From assembly GCA_019054805.1 (NCBI GenBank), contig JAHQIY010000013.1, positions 434,001-498,000 of the forward strand: a stretch of DNA of 64,000 nt. Direction: 5' to 3'. The position numbers were made by a program, and so were the translations under genes. Source of the DNA: Brachionus manjavacas (taxonomy: Eukaryota > Rotifera > Eurotatoria > Ploima > Brachionidae). Of the stretch, positions 34,192 to 47,621 are shown piece after piece. A model generated the notes under the pieces. The model saw nothing but the letters and a program-made list of their open reading frames with translations. It was not told the origin of the DNA and did no database searches. Numbering within the stretch: the stretch's first letter is position 1; every line of letters starts with the position of its first letter.

Positions 34192-36126
34192 ACCACTTGC
34201 TCAACGCCCCGTTAAATAAGTTGGCGATGTATTTGCCAATATTTAGTTTTAGAATAAAATATAATAAAATAGTCAAAATTATAAAAAAAACATAAAAAAT
34301 TTAATGAAAGTTTTTAACTACTTACTCTGTTTGAATTGTTGTCGTATCTTAAAAGGCTATTAAAGGCTGCTGTTTGACCGTTACGCTTAGACACTTCGCG
34401 TTTTTCTTCAAGTACGGTGTTGTTTTTCTTACACGTTTCGAGCTCTAATTCATTTAAGTATCTGTGGTATTTACATTTCTCCAGAAGGCCAATGTCATTC
34501 TCATACTGTATTTCATTCAATATCCTGAGAATACTATTTACAAAGTCATTCTGATCTCCTATTTTTAACATCTCTTTGATGATTGAGATTGATATTGTCC
34601 TTTCTTAGTTTCCGAGATAAGCAACAAATCATCCTCATATGCAACGACATCGATTTTTATTGACCGAATTCAGATGCCAATATAGCTTTCTGAAACATCA
34701 ATTAGTATTTCTCAATATAAATTGAGAATAAGATGGGTGATTTTTTTCCACCTTGACGTACTCCAACCGTGGTAAATGCGTTTGAATATTCATTCCCATT
34801 ATTTACTACCTTTAGTGATTCTTTATAGTAATAAATGATGCTGATGACTATAATATGGCTTAGATATTTCTTTATCAGTGTTTTCCATAATTTTGTACGT
34901 TCGACCTTGTCGAACGCTTTACTTGTGTCGATTGCACAAACATAAGTCCATCAACGTCTTCTTTTACAATAATCAATGGCCTGTTTTAGTGTCCATACTG
35001 GGTGTTGACATGATGACTTTTTTTAAATCCAAATTGTTTCCAGTGATCAATGTGTTCTGATTTTAACATCTCTTGTAGCACTGCTTCGTATAGGTTTGTT
35101 ATAGTGTCTGTTACCACAACGTGTCTCAGATTCGACAATTCGTTGTTAGACTTGTTGTAATCTCTAATCCATGGCTTAATAATTGATATGTTGAAAAGAA
35201 ATGGGACTTTTTGGTGGTTATGTTCTCAAATGCATTTTTTAAACATTCATACAGTTTTCTATTTTCGGCGCATTTAATCATTTCGTAACAAACATCGCTT
35301 ATTCCAATAGCCTTATTTTTCGGTATAGACTGAATTTTTTCAAAAAATTTTGTGAAATCTTTTTTATGGTTAAACACGGTGTTTTTGTGATGTTGAAAGT
35401 AACTATCAACTTCCTTTCTATCACACAATTCCTCGCATGTTTTCCCTTTGTTTTTAGTTTTAAATAAGTGACAATAATGATCAGTAAATTCACTTTAGTC
35501 AATATTGATCGTATTATTAGGTCTTTGTAGTTTTTATTTTCGATTTCAAAAACTTTGCTTGTCGAATGTAAGTAGATCATTTATTTGGTTAATTTTTTTA
35601 TCCCTTTTAATTAACCAGTTGACTCGTTTTTGTTTTCTAAAGTCTCTTTTAGCTTAAATTAACTCCTGTTTCTCATTTTCCCCAATGTTTGCGATTTTAT
35701 TGTTTATATAACAAGAAATTACCTTATTGTGTTGTCTCACCATATTCGAATCCCACCATCGATTATACTTTTTTTGTCCATTTTTTTTCTTTTCTCTTTT
35801 TGATAGTGTTTTGATTCTATTTTGGACATTTACGACTGAGCTAATCATGATACTACTTATTTTGTTGATTGTTTCCGTGAGCTTAATTTAGATGTTCTTT
35901 CTATCCATTTTGTTTATAAAGTTTTGTACTAAGTCTCAAACTATATCGATCAGCCTTTTTATTTCGTCTTGATATAACTTCTGGTGCTCCTGGTTCAACC
36001 AGTTTATTTTCTTATTTTCCCATTCTTCTTAGTTTTTTCAATTGGTTCATCTAGCTCCATAGTTATTGAAATCGCTTTGTGATCACCTATGTTAAAATCG
36101 CTTTCTAGGATTTTAGAACTTAAATG
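34192..36126 (-). pseudogene. LINE relic, thumb deleted, YEDD, mosaic (unit 15)
   Basis: C-terminus 34314-34571 is identical in protein to unit 12 and the box is YEDD. Positions about 35090-35650 instead match unit 11 (FFEKIQSIPKNKAIG; the 35299-35580 frame is identical to 25162-25443). After that it returns to unit 12 type, with the same stop near 35888. Best explained by a gene-conversion tract of about 0.5 kb. Confidence 0.8.
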
Positions 36127-37507
36127 ATTTTAATATTATAAAATTAATTTATATACCTTTTAAAAGTATTTTTTGAAATTTATAACTGAATTTAAAATAT
36201 TTTATATTTATTTCCCACAACGGGAATTCATTCCTCACGTTAAATAATTTAATTGCATATCAGTTAAAATTAATTCATTTGTAATGATGAATTCGTATCG
36301 ATATTTAATTAATAAAATCTTGCTTCTATGAAATTTTATTCCATTTGAATTTGTAAATATCTTTATTATTAAAAAATTTAAACAAAAGTGGCTAATATAC
36401 AATTAGAATATTTGAGTTTGAATAGTTGAGACTCAATTAAAAAAAGAGAGAATTTAATATTAATTTAATGAAAGTTTTCGTTTTAGTATTAATAAATAAC
36501 TTGAATTTTCAACAAGATAAAGCATATTTGTTTGGGAACTTTAATAAGTTATATTAGTTAAATTTTCTTTAAAAATTGAATGTTGCCTTTTTCTTGCTCA
36601 CAATTATTTAATTAGGCTTAATTATCAAAAATAAGAGTTTTCTTTTGATAATTAGATAATCCTCAGTCGAATCGTTTTCTTTTACTAATATTTTATTTAA
36701 GGAATTTGGCTTTTTTCTCTTAAGTATGAATAGTTAAGACTCAATTAGACAAAAAAGATATTAAAACAATGATCATCAAAAATGAATTTTTTCATTCAGT
36801 TTTAGAAGATTATGTAAACAATGTAATATTAAATAGTGAATAGTTTTATCAGGAATCATTTTTGATTATTTTTTTAAATATTTGTTTATATAGATAATCA
36901 TTTGATCAAAAAGTAAAAGTATTACTAAATTAAATTATTACTAAAGGTATTTCTACAAATTTAAAAATGAATTTAAAATATTTTTATTTTTGCTTTATAC
37001 TGTCTGCAATAATGGGGATCCGCTCGACAGAAAAAAAAATTGTAGTAAAAATGTTTTTAAAGAATATTTAGTTGTTTTGATGTACTCGATATGAAAATAC
37101 CTACTGAAAAATTGTTGTTTCGGAGTTAGGATCGAATCCAGTTTTAATAAAAAAAAATGAATATTAAAAATCTTTAAATTAGCTTTAATATAGAAATAGA
37201 TAAAATAAATCAATTAAGTTACTTTATAAAAGTAAAATTACGTAAAATTTGAATAAATAAATTATTTTAACAAGATTGTTGTCTTATTCTTGTTCAGCTT
37301 AAATAGATAATACCTAGTTAGAAAAAAAAAGATATTAAAACTATTGTGATTGAAAAATGAATTTATTTGATGCGAAGAATTAAAAAAAAAAAAAATAAAG
37401 GTCAATAGTGATAAGTATTATCAAGAATAGATTCGATCAATTCTTGAAAAATCAATGTTTCCATTGTAAATTAAATTATAAAAGCTAATTAAACAAATTA
37501 ATTTATA
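36127..37507. repeat. Array spacer, long form
   Basis: Near-copy of 28757-30152, with perfect hairpin 36619-36654 and the GGGGATCC segment near 37014. No gene. Confidence 0.75.
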
Positions 37508-39105
37508 ATTATTTACTTATTAATCTATATCTATGGCTGAGGCCGTAAATATACCACTTGCTCAACGCCCCGTTAAATAAGTTGGCGATGTATTTTCCAA
37601 TATTTAGTTTTAGAATAAAATATAATAAAATAGTCAAAATTTTAAAAAAACATAAAAAATTTAATGAAAGTTTTTAACTCCTTACTCTGTTTGTATTGTT
37701 GTCGTATCTAAAAAGGCTATAAACGGCTGCTGTTTGACCGTAACGCTTAGACACTTCGCGTAGTTCTTCAAGTACGGTGTTGTTTTTCTTACACGTTTCG
37801 AGCTCTAATTCATTTAAGTATCTTTGGTATTTACAGATCTCCAAAAGGCCAATGTCATTCTCATATTGTATTTCATTCAATATACTGAGAATACTATTCA
37901 CATAGTCATTCTGATCTCCTATTTTTAACATCTCTTTGATGATTGATATTGTTAACTTGTTGTTTAAAAGTCTTTTAAAGAAATCTATTTGTAATTGTTT
38001 TAATCTTTCATTAGTCTTATGTAGATTGTTTATCAGTCTAAGGTTTGTTGTTCTGAATCTTTTTGGCATGTAATATGTGTATCTCAGCATATTATTATCA
38101 ACTTCAGTCAACGCGTTGACTGTAGTTTTAATGGGGTTAATCGTTTCCATACAATACATTTGAACTGGTTGTATATATGAGTTGTATAAATGCACTTTTA
38201 AATAAAGGCAAGTGTTTTCTTTCAGTATTTCCAAGTTCTTTAGTTTTGCAAGTGCATTCAATGCTGCCTTTTTTCGCCCTTCTAGGTGAGACCTGTGATT
38301 ATTATTTTCGTTGAATTCTACTCCAAGGTACTTCATAAAATTTACTTATTGTATTATTTCACCTTGTATTGTAAGTGCACTCTGCAAACATTCTTCTCTT
38401 CTATTGGCTACTATCTTTGTACATTTATTGTTAAATACGATGTAGATTGTTTTGCTCTGATTGAATTTTATCTCAAGTTTTAACCAATGTAGTGTGACAA
38501 TTTCTAGTAAGCTCTGAAGACCTTTCTTAGTGTTCGAGATAAGCAGCAGATCATTCGCATACGCAATGACATCGATTTTTATTGACCGAGATATGATGCA
38601 AATATAACTTTCTGAAACATCAATTAGTATTTCTCAATATAAATTGAGAATAAGATGGGTGATTTTTTTCCACCTTGACGTACTCCAACCGTGGTAAATG
38701 CTTTTGAATATTCATTCCCATTATTTACTACCTTTAGTGATTCTTTATAGTAATATATGATGCTGATGACTATAATATGGCTTAGATATTTCTTTATCAG
38801 TGTTTTCCATAATTTTGTACGTTTGACCTATTCGAACGCTTTACTTGTGTCGATTGCACAAACATAAGTCCATCAACGTCTTCTTTTACAATAATCAATG
38901 GACTGTTTTAGTGTCCATACTGGGTGTTGACATGATGACTTTTTTTAAATCCAAATTGTTTCATGTGATCATTGTGTTCTGATTTTAGCATCTCTTGTAG
39001 CACTGCTTCGTATAGGTTCGATATAGTGTCTGTTACCACAACGTGTCTAAGATTCGACAATTCGTTGTTAGACTTGTTGTTATTTTTAATCAATAGTTAA
39101 ATATA
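37508..39105 (-). pseudogene. LINE RT relic with YAND box (unit 16)
   Basis: Same protein as unit 13 over 220 codons (37674-38336). The frame starts later because CTTATTGTATT (near 38345) puts a stop in the IIQKVNFMKY segment. YAND at 38550-38561. N-terminal RT remnant (SNLRHVVVTDTISNLYEAVLQEM) at 38908-39093. Confidence 0.85.
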
Positions 39106-40058
39106 GGAAATTTAGTTATATTATTTTAATTCACTTTAAAAATTGAATGTTGCCTTTTTCTTGCTCACAATTAAGTAATTAGGCTTAATTATCAAAAATA
39201 AGAGCTTTCCTATGATAATTAGATAATCCTCAGTCAAATCGTTTTCTTTTACTAAAATTTTATATAAAGAAATTGGCCTTTTTCTCTTAAGTATGAATTG
39301 TTTAGACTCAATTAGAAAAAAAAGATATTAAAACAATGATCATCAAAAACTGAATTTTTTTATTAGAAGATTATGTAAACAATGTAATATTAAATAGTGA
39401 ATAGTTTTATCAGGAATCATTTTTGATTATTTTTTTAAATATTTGTTTATATAGATAATCATTTGATTAAAAACTAAAAGTATTACTAAATTAATTTATA
39501 ACTTAAGGTATTTCTACAAGTTTAAAAATGAATTTTAAATATTTTTATTTTTGCTTTATAGTGTCTGCAATAATGGCGATCCGCTCGACAAAAAAAAAAA
39601 TTGCAGTAAAAATGTTTTTAAACAATATTTAGTTGTTTTGATGTACTTGATATGAAAATACCTACTGAAAAATTGTTATTTCGGAGTTAGGATCGAATCC
39701 AGTTTTAATAAAAAAAAATGAATATTAAAAATCTTTAAATTAGCTTTAATATAGAAATAGATAAAATAAATCAATTAAGTTACTTTATAAAAGTTAATTT
39801 GAATAAATAAATTATTTTAACAAGATTGTTATCTTATTCTTGTTCAGCTTAAATAGATAATACCTAGTTAGAAAAAAAAAGATATCAAAACTATTGTGAT
39901 TGAAAAATGAATTTATTTAATGCGAAGAATTTAAAAAAATAAAAATAAAGGTCAATAGTGATAAGTATTATCAAGAATAGATTCGATCAATTTTTGAAAA
40001 ATCAATGTTTCCATTGTAAATTAAATTATAAAAGCTAATTGAACAAATTAATTCATAA
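39106..40058. repeat. Array spacer, middle form
   Basis: Carries the GGCGATCC variant (39573) and decayed hairpin, as do 50619-51570 and 59327-60280. No gene. Confidence 0.7.
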
Positions 40059-42041
40059 TTATTTACTTATTTATCTATATCTATGGCTGAGGCCGTAAAT
40101 ATACCACTTGCTCAACGCCCCGTTAAATAAGTTGGCGATGTATTTTCCAATATTTAGTTTTAGAATAAAATATAATAAAATAGTCAAAATTATAAAAAAA
40201 AACATAAAAAATTAATGAAAGTTTTTAACTCCTTACTCTGTTTGTATTGTTGTGGTATCTAAAAAGGCTATAAACGGCTGCTGTTTGACCGTTACGCTTA
40301 GACACTTCGCGTAGTTCTTCAAGTACGGTGTTGTTTTTCTTACACGTTTCGAGCTCTAATTCATTTAAGTATCTGTGGTATTTACATTTCTCCAGAAGGC
40401 CAATGTCATTCTCATACTGTATTTCATTCAATATCCTGAGAATACTATTCACAAAGTCATTCTGATCTCCTATTTTTAACATCTCTTTGATGATTAAAAT
40501 TGATATTGTCCTTTCTTAGTTTCCGAGATAAGCAACAAATCATCCGCATACTCAATGACATCGATTTTTTATTGACCGAATTCTGATGCCAATATCTGTT
40601 TCTGAAGCATCAATTAGGATTTTTTGAATATAAATTGAGAATAAGATAAGTGATGCTTTTCCACTTTGACGTACTCTAACCGTGGTATCAAATGCTTTTG
40701 AATATTCATTCCCATTATTTACTACCTTTAGGGATTCTTTATAGTAATATATTATGCTGATGACTCTAAATTGGCTTAGATATTTCTTTATCAGTGTTTT
40801 CCATAATTTTGTACGTTCGACCTTGTCGAACGCTTTACTTGCGTCGATTGCACAAACATAAGTCCATCGACGTCTTCTATTACAATAATCAATGGCCTGT
40901 TTTAGTGTCCATACTGGGTGTTGACATGATGACTTTTTTTAAATCCAGATTGTTTCATGTGATCATTGTGTTCTGATTTTAACATCTCTTGTAGCACTGC
41001 TTCGTATAGGTTTGATATGGTGTCTGTTACCACAACGTGTCTCAGATTCGACAATTCGTTGTTAGACTTGTTGTAATCTCTAATCCATGGCTTAATAATT
41101 GATATGTTGAAAAGAAATGGGACTTTTGGTGGTTATGTTCTCAAATGCATTTTTTAAACATTCATACAGTTTTCTATTTTCGGCGCATTTAATCATTTCG
41201 TAACAAACATCGCTTATTCCAATAGCCTTATTATTCGGTATAGACTGAATTGTTTCTAAAAATTTTGTGAAATCTTTTTTATGGTTAAACACGGTGTTTT
41301 TGTGATTTTGAAAGTAACTATCAACTTCATTTCTATCACACAATTCCTCACATGTTTCCCCTTTGTTTTTAGTTTTAAATAAGTGACTATAATGATCAGT
41401 AAATTCACTTAAGTCAATATTGATCGTATTATTAGGTCTTTGTAGTTTTTATATTCGATTTCAAAAACTTTGCTCGTCGAATGTAAGTAGATCATTTATT
41501 TGGTTAATTTTTTTATCCCTTTTAATTAACCAGTTGACTCGTTTTTTGTTTTCTAAAGTCTCTTTTAGCTTAATTTAACTCCTGTTTATCATTTTCCCCA
41601 ATGTTTGCGATTTTATTGTTTATATAACAATAAATTACCTTATTGTGTTGTCTCACCATATTCGAATCCCACCATCGATTATACTTTTTTTGTCCATTTT
41701 TTTTCTTTTTTCTTTTTGATAGTGTTTTGATTCTATTTTGGACATTTACGACTGAGCTAATCATTATGCTACTTATTTTGTTGATTGTTTCTGTGAGCCT
41801 AATTTTGATGTTCTTTCTATCCATTTTGTTTATAAAGTTTCGTACTAAGTCTCAAACTATATCGATCTGCCTTTTTATTTCGTCTTGATTTAACTTCTGG
41901 TGTTCCTGGTTCAACCAGTTTATTTTCTTATTTTCCCATTCTTCTTAGTTTTTTCAATTGGTTCATCTAGCTCCATAGTTATTGAAATCGCTTTGTGATC
42001 ACCGATGTTTAAATCGCTTTCTAGGATTTTAGAACTTAAAT
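40059..42041 (-). pseudogene. LINE relic with linker, thumb deleted, YADD (unit 17)
   Basis: C-terminus 40225-40482, EYADD near 40545, RT N-terminus 41092-41343 (FQNHKNTVF, SIPNNKAIGIS; frame shortened by one missing T near 41127), linker 41570-41824. Distinguished by QNH and PNN residues shared with units 18, 21 and 24. (TAAA)n-like tail present. Confidence 0.85.
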
Positions 42042-42896
42042 GATTTTAATATTATAAAATTAATTTATATACCTTTTAAAAGTATTTTTTGAAATTTATA
42101 ACTGAATATAAAATATTTTATATTTATTTCCCACAACGGGAATTCATTCCTCACGTTAAATAATTTAATTGCATATCAGTTAAAATTAATTCATTTGTAA
42201 TGATGAATTCGTATCGATATTTAATTAATAAAATCTTGCTTCTATGAAATTTTATTCCATTTGAATTTGTAAATATCTTTATTTTTAAAAAATTTAAACA
42301 AAAGTGGCTAATATACAATTAGAATATTTGAGTTTGAATAGTTGAGACTCAATTAAAAAAAATGACAGAATTTAATATAAATTTAATGAAAGTTTTCGTT
42401 TTAGTATTAATAAATAACTTGAATATTCAACAAGATAAAGCATATTTGTTTGGGAACTTTAATAAGTTATATTAATTAAATTTTCTTTAAAAATTGAATG
42501 TTGCCTTTTTCTTGCTCACAATTACTTAATTAGGCTTAATTATCAAAAATAAGAGTTTTCTTTTGATAATTAGATAATCCTCAGTCGAATATTTTTCTTT
42601 TACTAATATTTTATATAAGGAATTTGGCCTTTTTCTCTTAAGTCTGAATAGTTGAGACTCAATTAGACAAAAAAGAAATTAAAGCGATAGTCATCAAAAA
42701 CTGAATTTTTATATTAGAAGATTATGTAAAATATGTAATATTAAATAGTGAATAGTTTTATCAGGAATCATTGTTGATTATTTTTTTTAAATATTTGTTT
42801 ATATAGTTAATTAAATGATAAAAACTAGAAGTATTACTAAATTAGTTTATTACTAAAGGTATTTCTACAAGTTTAAAAATGAATTTAAAATATATC
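42042..42896. repeat. Array spacer, short form
   Basis: Short form ending at TTAAAATATATCACTTGC. Perfect hairpin at 42537-42572. No gene. Confidence 0.7.
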
Positions 42897-44826
42897 ACTT
42901 GCTCAACGCCCCGTTAAATAAGTTTGCGATGTATTTGCCAATATTTAGTTTTAGAATAAAATATAATAAAATAGTCAAAATTATAAAAAAAAACATAAAA
43001 AATTTAATGAAAGTTTTTAACTCCTTACTCTGTCTGTATTGTTGTCGTATCTAAAAAGGCTATAAACGGCTGCTGTTTGACCGTTACGCTTAGACACTTC
43101 GCGTAGTTCTTCAAGTACGGTGTTGTTTTTCTTACACGTTTCGAGCTCTAATTCATTTAAGTATCTGTGGTATTTACATTTCTCCAGAAGGCCAATGTCA
43201 TTCTCATACTGTATTTCATTCAATATCCTGAGAATACTATTTACAAAGTCATTCTGATCTCCTATTTTTAACATCTCTTTGATGATTGAGATTGATATTG
43301 TCCTTTCTTAGTTTCCGAGATAAGCAACAAATCATCCTCATACTCAATGACATCGATTTTTTATTGACCGAATTCTGATGCCAATATCTCTTTCTGAAGC
43401 ATCAATTAGGATTTTTTGAATATAAATTGAGAATAAGATAAGTGATGCTTTTCCACCTTGACGTACTCCAACCGTGGTTTTAGATGCTTTTGAATATACA
43501 TTATTTACTACCTTTAGTGATTCTTTATAGTAATATATTATGCTGATGACTCTAAATTGGCTTAGATATTTCTTTATCAGTGTTTTCCATAATTTTGTAC
43601 GTTCGACCTTGTCGAACGCTTTACTTGCGTCGATTGCACAAACATAAGTCCATCAACGTCTTCTATTACAATAATCAATGGCCTGTTTTAGTGTCCATAC
43701 TGGGTGTTGACATGATGACTTTTTTTAAATCCAAATTGTTTCCAGTGATCAATGTGTTCTGATTTTAACATCTCTTGTAGCACTGCTTCGTATAGGTTTG
43801 TTATAGTGTCTGTTACCACAACGTGTCTCAGATTCGACAATTCGTTGTTAGACTTGTTGTAATCTCTAATCCATGGCTTAATAATTGATATGTTGAAAAG
43901 AAATGGGACTTTTTGGTGGTTATGTTCTCAAATGCATTTTTTAAACATTCATACAGTTTTCTATTTTCGGCGCATTTAATCATTTCGTAACAAACATCGC
44001 TTATTCCAATAGCCTTATTATTCGGTATAGACTGAATTGTTTCTAAAAATTTTGTGAAATCTTTTTTATGGTTAAACACGGTGTTTTTGTGATTTTGAAA
44101 GTAACTATCAACTTCCTTTCTATCACACAATTCCTCACATGTTTCCCCTTTGTTTTTAGTTTTAAATAAGTGACTATAATGATCAGTAAATTCACTTAAG
44201 TCAATATTGATCGTATTATTAGGTCTTTGTAGTTTTTATATTCGATTTCAAAAACTTTGCTCGTCGAATGTAAGTAGATCATTTATTTGGTTAATTTTTT
44301 TATCCCTTTTAATTAACCAGTTGACTCGTTTTTGTTTTCTAAAGTCTCTTTTAGCTTAATTTAACTCCTGTTTATCATTTTTCCCCAATGTTTGCGATTT
44401 TATTGTTTATATAACAATAAATTACCTTATTGTGTTGTCTCACCATATTCGAATCCCACCATCGATTATACTTTTTTTGTCCATTTTTTTCTTTTTCTTT
44501 TTGATAGTGTTTTGATTCTATTTTGGACATTTACGACTGAGCTAATCATGATGCTACTTATTTTGTTGATTGTTTCTGTGAGCCTAATTTTGATGTTCTT
44601 TCTATCCATTTTGTTTATAAAGTTTCGTACTAAGTCTCAAACTATATCGATCTGCCTTTTTATTTCGTCTTGATTTAACTTCTGGTGTTCCTGGTTCAAC
44701 CAGTTTATTTTCTTATTTTCCCATTCTTCTTAGTTTTTTCAATTGGTTCATCTAGCTCCATAGTTATTGAAATCGCTTTGTGATCACCTATGTTTAAATC
44801 GCTTTCTAGGATTTTAGAACTTAAAT
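42897..44826 (-). pseudogene. LINE relic, thumb deleted, EYEDD hybrid (unit 18)
   Basis: C-terminus 43017-43274 (NTDRVRS, shared only with unit 25), catalytic box EYEDD near 43335, small deletion in the NNGNEYSKAF segment (near 43498), RT N-terminus 43828-44130 (FQNHKNTVF, PNNKAIGIS) and linker with NRWWDSNMVRQ. No tail. Confidence 0.8.
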
Positions 44827-45683
44827 GATTTTAATATTATAAAATTAATTTATATACCTTTTAAAAGTATTTTTTGAAATTTATAACTGAATATAAAATA
44901 TTTTATATTTATTTCCCACAACGGGAATTCATTCCTCACGTTAAATAATTTAATTGCATATCAGTTAAAATTAATTCATTTGTAATGATGAATTCGTATC
45001 GATATTTAATTAATAAAATCTTGCTTCTATGAAATTTTATTCCATTTGAATTTGTAAATATCTTTATTTTTAAAAAATTTAAACAAAAGTGGCTAATATA
45101 CAATTAGAATATTTGAGTTTGAATAGTTGAGACTCAATTAAAAAAAATGACAGAATTTAATATAAATTTAATGAAAGTTTTCGTTTTAGTATTAATAAAT
45201 AACTTGAATATTCAACAAGATAAAGCATATTTGTTTGGGAACTTTAATAAGTTATATTAATTAAATTTTCTTTAAAAATTGAATGTTGCCTTTTTCTTGC
45301 TCACAATTATTTAATTAGGCTTAATTATCAAAAATAAGAGTTTTCTTTTGATAATTAGATAATCCTCAGTCGAATCGTTTTCTTTTACTAATATTTTATT
45401 TAAGGAATTTGGCTTTTTTCTCTTAAGTATGAATAGTTTAGACTCAATTAGACAAAAAAGATATTAAAACAATGATCATCAAAAATGAATTTTTCATTCA
45501 GTTTTAGAAGATTATGTAAACAATGTAATATTAAATAGTGAATAGTTTTATCAGGAATCATTTTTGATTATTTTTTTAAATATTTGTTTATATAGTTAAT
45601 TAAATGATAAAAACTAGAAGTATTACTAAATTAGTTTATTACTAAAGGTATTTCTACAAGTTTAAAAATGAATTTAAAATATA
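44827..45683. repeat. Array spacer, short form
   Basis: Perfect hairpin 45322-45357. The second palindrome is mutated to TTTAGACTCAA (about 45427). No gene. Confidence 0.7.
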
Positions 45684-47621
45684 TCACTTGCTCAACGCCC
45701 CGTTAAATAAGTTGGCGATGTATTTGCCAATATTTAGTTTTAGAATAAAATATAATAAAATAGTCAAAATTATAAAAAAAACATAAAAAATTTAATGAAA
45801 GTTTTTAACTACTTACTCTGTTTGAATTGTTGTCGTATCTTAAAAGGCTATTAAAGGCTGCTGTTTGACCGTTACGCTTAGACACTTCGCGTTTTTCTTC
45901 AAGTACGGTGTTGTTTTTCTTACACGTTTCGAGCTCTAATTCATTTAAGTATCTGTGGTATTTACATTTCTCCAGAAGGCCAATGTCATTCTCATACTGT
46001 ATTTCATTCAATATCCTGAGAATACTATTTACAAAGTCATTCTGATCTCCTATTTTTAACATCTCTTTGATGATTGAGATTGATATTGTCCTTTCTTAGT
46101 TTCCGAGATAAGCAACAAATCATCCTCATATGCAACGACATCGATTTTTATTGACCGAATTCAGATGCCAATATCACTTTCTGAAACATCAATTAGTATT
46201 TCTCAATATAAATTGAGAATAAGATGGGTGATTTTTTTCCACCTTGACGTACTCCAACCGTGGTAAATGCTTTTGAATATTCATTCCCATTATTTACTAC
46301 CTTTAGTGATTCTTTATAGTAATAAATGATGCTGATGACTATAATATGGCTTAGATATTTCTTTATCAGTGTTTTCCATAATTTTGTACGTTCGACCTTG
46401 TCGAACGCTTTACTTGTGTCGATTGCACAAACATAAGTCCATCAACGTCTTCTTTTACAATAATCAATGGCCTGTTTTAGTGTCCATACTGGGTGTTGAC
46501 ATGATGACTTTTTTTAAATCCAAATTGTTTCCAGTGATCAATGTGTTCTGATTTTAACATCTCTTGTAGCACTGCTTCGTATAGGTTTGATTTGGTGTAT
46601 GTTACCACAACGTGTCTCAGATTCGACAATTCGTTGTTAGACTTGTTGTAATCTCTAATCCATGGCTTAATAATTGATATGTTGAAAAGAAATGGGACTT
46701 TTTGGTGGTTATGTTCTCAAATGCATTTTTTAAACTTTCATACAGTTTTCTATTTTCGGCGCATTTAATCATTTCGTAACAAACATCGCTTATTCCAATA
46801 GCCTTATTTTTCGGTATAGACTCAATTGTTTCTAAAAATTTTGTGAAATCTTTTTTATGGTTAAACACGGTGTTTTTCTGATGTTGAAAGTAACTATCAA
46901 CTTCCTTTCTATCACACAATTCCTCATATGTTTCCCCTTTGTTTTTAGTTTTAAATAAGTGACTATAATGATCAGTAAATTCACTTTAGTCAATATCGAT
47001 CGTATTATTAGGTCTTTGTAGTTTTTATATTCGATTTCAAAAACTTTGCTTGTCGAATATAAGTAGATCATTTATTTGGTTAATTTTTTTATCCCTTTTA
47101 ATTAACCAGTTGACTCGTTTTTGTTTTCTAAAGTCTCTTTTAGCTTAATTTAACTCCTGTTTATCATTTTCTCCAATGTTTGCGATTTTATTGTTTATAT
47201 AACAAGAAATTACCTTATTGTGTTGTCTCACCATATTCGAATCCCACCATCGATTATACTTTTTTTGTCCATTTTTTTTCTTTTCTCTTTTTGATAGTGT
47301 TTTGATTCTATTTTGGACATTTACGACTGAGCTAATCATGATACTACTTATTTTGTTGATTGTTTCCGTGAGCTTAATTTAGATGTTCTTTCTATCCATT
47401 TTGTTTATAAAGTTTTGTACTAAGTCTCAAACTATATCGATCAGCCTTTTTATTTCGTCTTGATATAACTTCTGGTGCTCCTGGTTCAACCAGTTTATTT
47501 TCTTATTTTCCCATTCTTCTTAGTTTTTTTCAATTGGTTCATCTAGCTCCATAGTTATTGAAATCGCTTTGTGATCACCTATGTTAAAATCGCTTTCTAG
47601 GATTTTAGAACTTAAATGATT
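45684..47621 (-). pseudogene. LINE relic, thumb deleted, YEDD (unit 19)
   Basis: C-terminus 45805-46062 equals units 12 and 15. YEDD near 46128. RT N-terminus 46617-46919 (FQHQKNTVF, ETIESIPK, LYESLKNAF) is identical in protein to unit 22. Linker 47145-47339 followed by the stop shared with units 12, 15 and 22. Short-form joint at 3' side. Confidence 0.85.

Larger units (their letters stand above)
34192..42896. repeat. Higher-order repeat copy b (8.70 kb)
   Basis: Units 15, 16 and 17 with steps of 3360, 2551 and 2792 bp. Units 15-16 match units 12-13 at an offset of about 7355 bp. Confidence 0.85.
42897..45683. repeat. Extra 2.79-kb unit plus spacer outside the HOR register
   Basis: Unit 18 and its spacer sit between two 8.7-kb HOR copies. 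Its RT C-terminal half resembles the YEDD class while its N-terminal half and linker are of the unit 17 class (FQNHKNTVF), so it is probably the product of an unequal exchange that added one unit. Confidence 0.7.
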
